Source: an uncultured Bacteroidia bacterium (GTDB taxonomy: Bacteria > Bacteroidota > Bacteroidia > Bacteroidales > UBA932). From it: a stretch of 64,000 bases of DNA. Of this stretch, positions 15,722-23,037 are shown piece by piece. The stretch is taken from contig CACZZF010000002.1 in assembly GCA_902785575.1 (NCBI GenBank), positions 62,001 to 126,000 on the forward strand, written 5' to 3'. Positions within the stretch are counted from its first letter, which is position 1, and the number at the start of each line of letters is the position of its first letter. Made by a program: the position numbers and the translations under genes. Under the pieces are notes generated by a model that was not told the DNA's origin, made no database searches, and saw only the letters and a program-made list of their open reading frames with translations.

Positions 15722-18700
15722 AATGAGATTTCGTGGTTTATTCATATTGGCGGCGCTGTTTTTCCCGCTATCTCTCTCCGCCCAGTCTGTTTTCCTTGAG
15801 GCTGAGGGATTCGCCGAGCTGGGAGGCTGGACAAATGACAACCAGAGTATGGATCAGATGGGGTCGCCCTATCTCATCGCACATGGTCTCGGTAGGCCGG
15901 TGGCTGACGCCTTCACTGTCTTCAATGCTCCTTCCGAAGGGACTTACCGTCTATGGGTACGAACCCGTGACTGGACCAGGACTTGGGGTCGGACAGAGAG
16001 TCCGGGACGGTTTCAAGTGATCATAAATGGAGAGTCGGCAAAGGCCGTATTCGGAACAGAATCAGAGGAATGGGCATGGCAGGACGGAGGTTCAGTCGAA
16101 TTGGTTAAAGGTGAGAATAAGATAGCTCTCCACGACTTGACCGGTTTCGAGGGGCGCTGCGACGCTATTTACCTTTCCAAGGATATTGAGGCCCCAGCCC
16201 CGGACCCTGATGCGGCTTTCAGACGTAAAGCGCTGGGAATCAATAGGCCGAAGAAAGCCGGGAAATACGATTTTGTTGTTGTCGGAGGCGGTATCGCCGG
16301 AATATGCTCGGCCATCACGGCGGCCCGTCTCGGCTGCAAGGTGGCTCTTGTGCAGAACCGTCCCGTTCTGGGAGGTAACAACTCTTCCGAGATCAGGGTA
16401 GGATTGTCCGGGCTCATTTATAAAGAGCCATATCCGAATCTTGGTCGTCTTATGGATGAGATAGGAGGAATCGGCCACTGGACCAATCACGAGGCCAGGC
16501 AGAATCCCGACACCCCAAGAAGCAAGCATATACTGGATGTCTTGAAGAAGCACCCGGAAAAGATGATCCATAACGCTGGTCCGGCCTCCAACTACGAGGA
16601 TGACAAGAAGCTGGAAGCCGTTCTGAATGAGCCGAATATAACCTTATTCCTCAGCAAGCAAGTCATTTCCGCGAAGACCCGTGGCGGGAAGATTCGTTCG
16701 GTGGTAGCAAAAGACATATTCACAAGTGAGGAGATTGTTCTGAAGGGACGGTTGTTCGCCGACTGCACAGGAGATGCCAATCTGGGTTTCATGGCCGGGG
16801 CGGACTATCGTATGGGCCGTGAGAGTAAGGCGGAGACAGGTGAGACGCAGGCACCGGACGAGGCGGACATGCTGACTATGGGCACTTCTGTCCAGTGGTA
16901 TGCGTCTGACGCTGCCCCTTCGACAGGCTCAGGGACCGGGTTCCCTGAATGCCCTTGGGCGATCCAGTTCACAGATACGACATGTATTCCTATAGTCCAT
17001 GGCGAATGGGATTGGGAGACAGGACTCGGAAGGGACCAGGTGGAGGAGATTGAGCGCATCAGGGACCATGGCCTTAGGGCGGTCTACGGCAACTGGGCAT
17101 ATTTGAAGAATAGTCCAAAATTCAAGGAACAATTTGAGAATAAGCGACTTGAATGGGTCGCTTGCATAGGTGGCAAGCGTGAGTCCCGCCGCTTGATGGG
17201 GGATGTGATTCTTAAGGAGCAAGACATGACCGAGGATGTGGCGTATGAAGACGCTACTTTCACGACGACTTGGGGGATGGACTTGCACTATCCGAAACAG
17301 GAGCCTGGAATGGAGGACGAGGAACCGTTCAGAGCGATAAGCAAGACCAAATGGCATAAAGAGTATGCAGTGCCTTACAGGTGTTTGTATTCCAGGAATA
17401 TAGGCAACTTGATGATGGCTGGGCGTGACATCAGTGTGACCCACGCCGCTCTCGGGACTATCAGGGTTATGCGCACCGGCGGGATGATGGGCGAGGTCGT
17501 CGGAATGGCAGCGTCGATCTGCAAGGACCACAGGTGCTCCCCGAGAGTCGTCTATCAGAAGTATCTCGATGAATTGAAAGCACTTATGAGGGCAGGAGTT
17601 CCGGACACCCACATCGTGCGTCCCAATAAGGTACAACAGAATTGGGCAGAGGCCGAAATCGGTGTTTTGCTTCATCTTGATATGCCCGTATTCCATCCTG
17701 AATACAACCATCGGAACTATGGGACCCATCCCGACCCCTCAACGTTTAATCCGACGGAACTTAATACGGATCAATGGATTGAGACTGCCGCCAAGTTAGG
17801 AGCGAAATATGCCGTCCTCACAGCCAAACATGGTAGCGGATTCACCCTCTGGCCGACCTCGACACATAATTACAATATCAGCCGGTCCCCCTGGAAAGAA
17901 GGGAAGGGCGATATAGTCGCTGATTTTGTCGCTTCTTGCCGTAAGTACGGTATAAAGCCTGGAATATATGCGAATATGGCGACCAACGGGTACCTTTGGG
18001 TAGACAATCCGGGACTGGTTCAACCAGGCTCGCCAATCACCCAGGAGCAGTATAGTGATATAATCATGCGGCAGCTGACTGAGCTTTGGGGCAATTACGG
18101 TCCCTTGTTCGAGGTTTGGTTCGACGGAGGGATCCTTTCGCCCGCTCAGGGAGGGGCTGATGTGCTCTCGCTCATAAGGAAACTGCAACCCGAGGCTATC
18201 GCCTTCCAAGGCCCCTATGGTTATGAGAATCTTATCCGTTGGGTAGGGAATGAAGTCGGAGCCGCTCCTGATCCATGTTGGGCGACGGCTGACTCCACGA
18301 CCAACTCAGATGGAGTGCTTGTCGTGAACGGACTCAACGGTCGTCCCGATGCCCCGTTCTGGTGCCCTGGGGAATCGGATTTCACACTTCGTCGGCAAAG
18401 CTCTTTCGGCGGTGGCTGGATGTGGCACGAGGGTGAGGATGACCAGCTGTATGACCTTGATGAGCTTATGGATAAATACGAGACAAGCGTGGGTCGCAAC
18501 ACGAACATGCTTCTCGGCTTGGTGATCGACAACCGTGGGCTTATTCCCGATGCTGATGTCAAGCGCGCGGAGGAATATGGCAACGCGATCCGGCAGCGTT
18601 ACGGAAACCCTGCCGCTACGACTTCTGGAAAAGGGGCTGATATTACCCTGAAACTTCCTTCCAAGATGACCGTTGACAGGGTGGTCTTGCAGGAGGAAAT

Positions 18701-18902
18701 ATCTGAAGGAGAGAGAGTTCTGTCTTGGCATCTGGAAGGAGCGCTTCCCGATGGATCAACCGTGAGACTCTGCGAAGGAACCAACATCGGCCACAAGCGC
18801 ATAGCCAAGTTCAATCCTGTAGAGTTGGTTTCCTTGAGGCTGGTGGTGGATTCCTACAAAAACCAGCCGATTATCCGGTCTTTTTCGGTTTATGAAAAAT
18901 AG
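15711..18902 (+). CDS. FAD-dependent oxidoreductase fused to a GH29 alpha-L-fucosidase domain
   Basis: A 1063-residue secreted protein (signal peptide ending PLSLSAQ; start 15711, or 15723 without overlap). Residues about 22-155 form a beta-sandwich (FLEAEGFAELGGW...GTYRLWVRTRDW...DLTGFEGRCDAIYLS). Residues about 184-640 are a pfam12831-type FAD oxidoreductase: DFVVVGGGIAGICSAI, LGGNNSSEIRVG, FADCTGDANLGFMAG, IGGKRESRRLMGD, MMAGRDISVTHAALGTIRVM. Residues about 650-960 are GH29: DQWIETAAKLGAKYAVLTAK, then HGSGFTLWP, FEVWFDGG with candidate nucleophile Asp near residue 805, and TSVGRNTNMLLG. A discoidin-like tail ends the protein. An R2 repeat interrupts it at 16916-16934. Substrate and redox role are unknown. 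Confidence 0.85.
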   Translation: MINKMRFRGLFILAALFFPLSLSAQSVFLEAEGFAELGGWTNDNQSMDQMGSPYLIAHGLGRPVADAFTVFNAPSEGTYRLWVRTRDWTRTWGRTESPGRFQVIINGESAKAVFGTESEEWAWQDGGSVELVKGENKIALHDLTGFEGRCDAIYLSKDIEAPAPDPDAAFRRKALGINRPKKAGKYDFVVVGGGIAGICSAITAARLGCKVALVQNRPVLGGNNSSEIRVGLSGLIYKEPYPNLGRLMDEIGGIGHWTNHEARQNPDTPRSKHILDVLKKHPEKMIHNAGPASNYEDDKKLEAVLNEPNITLFLSKQVISAKTRGGKIRSVVAKDIFTSEEIVLKGRLFADCTGDANLGFMAGADYRMGRESKAETGETQAPDEADMLTMGTSVQWYASDAAPSTGSGTGFPECPWAIQFTDTTCIPIVHGEWDWETGLGRDQVEEIERIRDHGLRAVYGNWAYLKNSPKFKEQFENKRLEWVACIGGKRESRRLMGDVILKEQDMTEDVAYEDATFTTTWGMDLHYPKQEPGMEDEEPFRAISKTKWHKEYAVPYRCLYSRNIGNLMMAGRDISVTHAALGTIRVMRTGGMMGEVVGMAASICKDHRCSPRVVYQKYLDELKALMRAGVPDTHIVRPNKVQQNWAEAEIGVLLHLDMPVFHPEYNHRNYGTHPDPSTFNPTELNTDQWIETAAKLGAKYAVLTAKHGSGFTLWPTSTHNYNISRSPWKEGKGDIVADFVASCRKYGIKPGIYANMATNGYLWVDNPGLVQPGSPITQEQYSDIIMRQLTELWGNYGPLFEVWFDGGILSPAQGGADVLSLIRKLQPEAIAFQGPYGYENLIRWVGNEVGAAPDPCWATADSTTNSDGVLVVNGLNGRPDAPFWCPGESDFTLRRQSSFGGGWMWHEGEDDQLYDLDELMDKYETSVGRNTNMLLGLVIDNRGLIPDADVKRAEEYGNAIRQRYGNPAATTSGKGADITLKLPSKMTVDRVVLQEEISEGERVLSWHLEGALPDGSTVRLCEGTNIGHKRIAKFNPVELVSLRLVVDSYKNQPIIRSFSVYEK
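16916..16934. repeat. R2 palindromic repeat inside coding sequence
   Basis: CCCTTCGACAGGCTCAGGG, in frame inside the FAD-oxidoreductase part of the fusion protein, encoding PSTGSG within DAAPSTGSGTGF. It differs by one base from the element at 7337-7355. It is probably tolerated as a surface-loop insertion. Confidence 0.7.
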
Positions 18903-18915
18903 TTATATTTAGGAT

Positions 18916-21510
18916 ATGAGAAGATTGATTGTTGTTTTGGCCACTTTGCTGGCTTGTGTGTATGCTTCGGGACAGAGGCTGGTTTTGAGGTACGACAAAC
19001 CCGCGACGAGGTTTGAGGAGGCGCTTCCATTAGGCAACGGACATCTCGGGGCGACCGTGTCAGGTGGTGTCGCCGATGACCTGATATGGCTGAATGAGGG
19101 CTCCCTTTGGGGAGGCTGCGCCAATCCTGATAATAACCCTGTCCCGACCGGTGGCCCGGAATTGTTGGCCGAGGTCAGGGCCCTTCTGGAGAAAGAGGAT
19201 TGGATCGGCGCTGAGAAAAAGGTCATGGGTCTCCAGGGGAAATATGTCAACTCATACCTTCCGATGGGTACTTTGCACTTGCGGCAAAGCTTTGACAATG
19301 ACGTCCTTGTGTTCGATTACAGCGGCAATAACGCCGCTCTTCCCGAGAGCAAGACCAGCTCCATTGAAGGCTATCTCCGCACCCTTGATCTCGACAACGC
19401 CATCGCCACGACAAGTTTCGTCGTGGATGGTGTGGAATATTCCAGGGAGATATTCGTTTCCCATCCTGACCGGGTGATGGTGATGCACCTCACTTCTTCT
19501 GAGGAAGGGAAACTGGAGTTCGATCTCGATGGGGCGACAATGTGGGACGGTAGCACTGTCCAGAGCCTTTCTTCGAATGAGTATCTTGTCAAGGGACAGG
19601 TCGGATATTACCAGAGCACGAAATGGGAGGAGCCTTTTTCAAAGTGGCAAGTTGGTCCAAATGGAGAGAAAGGCATGCGTTACCAATTCAGGGTCAAGGT
19701 GGTACGTTGCGACGGACAGGTCTACACCAGCCCTTGCCTTCATGTCTCTGGCGCTTCCGATGTGTTGATTCTTGTCAGTGCGGCGACTAGTTTCAACGGG
19801 TTTGATAAGAGGCCGGACATCGAGGGACGAGATGAGAATGCGCTTGCGGAGTCGTTTATAACCAAGGCTGAGAAGAAGGACCTGGCAGAGCTCCGAAACG
19901 CCCATATCGCTGATTACCAGAAGCTTTTCGGTGCCGTCAAGTTGGTTCTTGGGCCCGCCGGAGGCGCTGCCGAGCTTAGGCCGTACTCAGCCGCAGCGAG
20001 CCCCGAGCTTAGTCGAGGGGCGACGCGAGAATGGACGCGGCCGGGCTCGGACAGCGCTCCGGCCCAAAGCGAACTGAACATGACGACTGACAAACGTCTG
20101 GAGGCCTATGCCGCGGGAGCGGAGGATCTGTATCTCGAGACTTTGTATTTCCAGTTCGGCCGCTACCTCCTCATCTCCTCATCCCGCGAAGACAGCGAAG
20201 TCCCTTGCAATCTCCAAGGCCTTTGGTGCAAAGACCGTCACCCGGCGTGGGGAAGCGACCTGCACACCAATATCAACGTCCAGATGAACTATTGGCCAGC
20301 CGAGCCTCTCGGCCTGAGCCAGACAGCCCTGCCTCTTATCGAGTTCATCAAGAACAGTTCGGTCGCAGGTGCGGAAATAGTTAAGAATATGTACAATATG
20401 GGCGGTTGGACAGTCCACCACAACAGCGACATCTGGTGCGCCGCCAACCCTGTAGGAGACAAGGCCGGAAGCCCCTCATGGGCCAATTATGTGATGGCTG
20501 GTCCCTGGCTTTGCACCCATCTGTATGAGCATTATCTATTCACCGAAGATAAGGCCTACCTGGCCGGGACCGCATATCCCCTGCTCAAGGGCTCAGCTGA
20601 GTTCCTTATGGACTGGCTGATCGAGAAGGACGGGAAATATATCACCTCTCCTTCGACATCACCTGAGAACACCTTCATCGATGATAATGGCAACCGGGGA
20701 CAGGTTACCATCGGGTCCGCTATGGATCTGGAGATTTGCTGGGAGCTGTTTACCGACGTGATCGAGGCTTCCGAGGTTCTGGGTGTCGATCCCGAACTGA
20801 GGGCGAAGTGGATTCATTACCGGGACAACTTGCATCCATTGCAGATCGGTGCCGCCGGAAACCTTGTCGAATGGTATAAGGATTGGAAGGATGTCGAACC
20901 TGAACATCGTCATGTCTCCCATCTTTTCGGCCTGCATCCCGGCCATGAAATTTCACCCTTGAAGACTCCGGAACTCGCGAAGGCCGCGGTCAAGACTCTT
21001 GAAAGAAGAGGAGACGGAGGAACAGGCTGGAGCAAGGCTTGGAAAATCTGCTTCTGGTCAAGGCTTTTGGACGGTGACCACGCTCACAAGATGTATCGGG
21101 AGCTGCTCAGCAAATCCACGCTCCCGAATCTTTGGGACACCCATCCGCCGTTCCAGATTGACGGTAATTTCGGAAGTGTCGCTGGAATAGGGGAGATGCT
21201 CCTCCAGAGTCAAAACGGTGAGATTCACCTGCTTCCGGCTCTTCCTTCACTCTGGGAAGAAGGTTCTGTCCAGGGTTTGAAGGCTAGGGGAGCAGTGTCT
21301 GTCGATATGAGTTGGACTGGTGGAAAACTCAAGACAGCAGCATTGAGATATTCGCCTGTCACCTTGGGTGGCTCCTCAAAAATCGCTGTCCGCACCTCGG
21401 TTCCGGTCAAAGTCAAAGGAGCCTCCTCCAGGACGAAAAAAGATGGAGCGTATTTCCTCACGACAGTAACCCTTAAGCCCGGCCAGGAGTGTTTCCTGAC
21501 CGCCAAATAG
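18916..21510 (+). CDS. alpha-L-fucosidase, GH95
   Basis: An 864-residue secreted inverting fucosidase. Signal peptide MRRLIVVLATLLACVYASG; N-terminal domain LRYDKPATRFEEALPLGNGHLGA and IWLNEGSLWGG; (alpha/alpha)6 barrel with WGSDLHTNINVQMNYWPAEP (the Asn pair), SPSTSPENTF, PPFQIDGNFGSVAGIGEML (catalytic Asp region) and a C-terminal beta domain. GH95 enzymes usually take Fuc-alpha1,2-Gal ends, or alpha-L-galactose in plant glycans. Residues about 346-383 (PAGGAAELRPYS...WTRPGSDSAPA) are a repeat-derived insertion between the KLFGAVKLVLG strand and the TDKRLEAY helix. Confidence 0.93.
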   Translation: MRRLIVVLATLLACVYASGQRLVLRYDKPATRFEEALPLGNGHLGATVSGGVADDLIWLNEGSLWGGCANPDNNPVPTGGPELLAEVRALLEKEDWIGAEKKVMGLQGKYVNSYLPMGTLHLRQSFDNDVLVFDYSGNNAALPESKTSSIEGYLRTLDLDNAIATTSFVVDGVEYSREIFVSHPDRVMVMHLTSSEEGKLEFDLDGATMWDGSTVQSLSSNEYLVKGQVGYYQSTKWEEPFSKWQVGPNGEKGMRYQFRVKVVRCDGQVYTSPCLHVSGASDVLILVSAATSFNGFDKRPDIEGRDENALAESFITKAEKKDLAELRNAHIADYQKLFGAVKLVLGPAGGAAELRPYSAAASPELSRGATREWTRPGSDSAPAQSELNMTTDKRLEAYAAGAEDLYLETLYFQFGRYLLISSSREDSEVPCNLQGLWCKDRHPAWGSDLHTNINVQMNYWPAEPLGLSQTALPLIEFIKNSSVAGAEIVKNMYNMGGWTVHHNSDIWCAANPVGDKAGSPSWANYVMAGPWLCTHLYEHYLFTEDKAYLAGTAYPLLKGSAEFLMDWLIEKDGKYITSPSTSPENTFIDDNGNRGQVTIGSAMDLEICWELFTDVIEASEVLGVDPELRAKWIHYRDNLHPLQIGAAGNLVEWYKDWKDVEPEHRHVSHLFGLHPGHEISPLKTPELAKAAVKTLERRGDGGTGWSKAWKICFWSRLLDGDHAHKMYRELLSKSTLPNLWDTHPPFQIDGNFGSVAGIGEMLLQSQNGEIHLLPALPSLWEEGSVQGLKARGAVSVDMSWTGGKLKTAALRYSPVTLGGSSKIAVRTSVPVKVKGASSRTKKDGAYFLTTVTLKPGQECFLTAK
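19952..20068. repeat. R3 repeat with nested R2-like element, in frame in GH95
   Basis: Two blocks, 19972-19998 (begins GAGCTTAGGCCGTACTCAG) and 20032-20052 (TGGACGCGGCC...), recur almost exactly in the GH31 gene on the other strand (28974-29000 and 28944-28964). Between them here sits CCCCGAGCTTAGTCGAGGGG (20001-20020), an R2-like palindrome missing from the GH31 copy. The outer limits are estimated from the break in GH95 family sequence. Confidence 0.75.
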
Positions 21511-21513
21511 AAG

Positions 21514-23037
21514 ATGAGACCTTCCCGATATATTCCGGGAGCTTTCATGCTGATGGCAGGGAGTATGGCCATGAAAGCTCAAGACAGGCCGAATATCATA
21601 GTGTTCCTTACTGATGATATGGGGCCGATGGACACAAGTGTCCCTTTCATCACCGACAGGTCCGGGAACCCCGAGAGATATCCTTTCAATGATTGGTATC
21701 GTACTCCGGGGATGGAACGTCTCGCGTCCCAAGGCGTTCGTTTCACCCAGTTTTATGCGATGAGTGTCAGTTCCCCCTCGAGGGTCTCCCTTATGACCGG
21801 GCAATACTCAGCCAGGCATCACACCACGAACTGGATCAATTCGGAAAGTGACAACCGGAACACCTATGGTCCTTATGGTTGGGGTTGGGACGGGTTATCT
21901 CCGGAAGATTATACCCTCCCTCGTCTTCTTTCTGACCAGGGTTACCGTACGATTCATGTCGGAAAGGCCCATCTTGGTAACAATGAATCTCCTGCCGCGG
22001 ATCCGCTTAAAGTCGGATTTGATATTAACATTGCGGGATCTTCGATCGGGGAGCCGGGAAGCTATTTCGGGGAGGATGGCTATGGCCTTCTTAAAGGTTA
22101 TAAGCCGAGGGCTGTCCCGGGGCTGGACAAGTACCATGGAACAGACACATTCCTTACGGAAGCTCTTACTCTTGAGGCACTTGGGCAGATTGACGAAGCG
22201 GTTGAGGATGGTTCTCCGTTTTTCTTGTACATGTCCCATTATGCCGTTCATACACCTCATCAGACCGACCCGAGATTTATAAGCCATTATGAGGGTGACG
22301 ATTCAAAGCCTGCCAATGCCAAGGGCTTCGCGACATTGATCGAGGGTATGGACAAGTCTCTCGGGGATATTCTTGACCATTTGGTGGAAAAGGGGATAGC
22401 CGGTAATACTTTGGTGATATTCATGGGAGATAATGGGACGGGTCTTTATCTCGGGACGGACCGGGATTATTGCTCCAGCGCTCCTTTGCGAGGCATGAAA
22501 GGTACTGAGTTCGAGGGTGGTATGAGGGTTCCATGCATTATTGCCTGGGCTGCTCCGGAGGACAATCTCTCGCAGGCCAGACTCCCTATCAAGCCTGATA
22601 TTGTCAGGACGGAGGTGGCTTCTATTTGCGACATTTATCCGACTTTGGCGGCATTTGTCGGTGCCGATATTCCTTCAGACCATGCTGTGGATGGCCAGGA
22701 TTTAAGTCCTCTTCTTGGGGGAGGGCCGGAGCCCGCGAGTCATAAGGACGAGTTCCTGATGCATTTTCCTCATGAGCATAGGGGTAGCTATTTCACTGTG
22801 TGGCGCCACGATAAGTGGAAACTGATCTACTATTATAATCCCAATCATCCGGAGAAGCCGCAATGTTCCTTGTTCAATCTCAAGAGGGATCCTTTTGAGA
22901 CAAAAGACCTGTCTTCCAGACGCCATGGTCGGGTGCGGAAGTTGTTGAAGGAGATGATTTTAAAGTTGGAGGAGACTGGTGCCCAGTATCCTGTCGACTT
23001 CCGTGGTGATCCTATTCCTCCACAACATAGCTTATAG
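21514..23037 (+). CDS. sulfatase (S1 family, Ser-type active site)
   Basis: A 507-residue secreted sulfatase. Signal peptide ends near MAMKAQ. Metal-binding NIIVFLTDDMGPMD, formylglycine motif SSPSRVSLMTGQ with the modifiable Ser at about residue 86, HVGKAHLG, YMSHYAVHTPH and FMGDNGTGLY, with a C-terminal subdomain WRHDKWKLIYYYNP. Ser in place of Cys means maturation by an anaerobic sulfatase-maturating enzyme (anSME), not seen here. It follows GH95 by 3 nt, so sulfated fucose or a sulfated neighbouring sugar is a likely target (inference). The 3' end overlaps the convergent GH3 gene by 26 nt. Confidence 0.93.
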   Translation: MRPSRYIPGAFMLMAGSMAMKAQDRPNIIVFLTDDMGPMDTSVPFITDRSGNPERYPFNDWYRTPGMERLASQGVRFTQFYAMSVSSPSRVSLMTGQYSARHHTTNWINSESDNRNTYGPYGWGWDGLSPEDYTLPRLLSDQGYRTIHVGKAHLGNNESPAADPLKVGFDINIAGSSIGEPGSYFGEDGYGLLKGYKPRAVPGLDKYHGTDTFLTEALTLEALGQIDEAVEDGSPFFLYMSHYAVHTPHQTDPRFISHYEGDDSKPANAKGFATLIEGMDKSLGDILDHLVEKGIAGNTLVIFMGDNGTGLYLGTDRDYCSSAPLRGMKGTEFEGGMRVPCIIAWAAPEDNLSQARLPIKPDIVRTEVASICDIYPTLAAFVGADIPSDHAVDGQDLSPLLGGGPEPASHKDEFLMHFPHEHRGSYFTVWRHDKWKLIYYYNPNHPEKPQCSLFNLKRDPFETKDLSSRRHGRVRKLLKEMILKLEETGAQYPVDFRGDPIPPQHSL

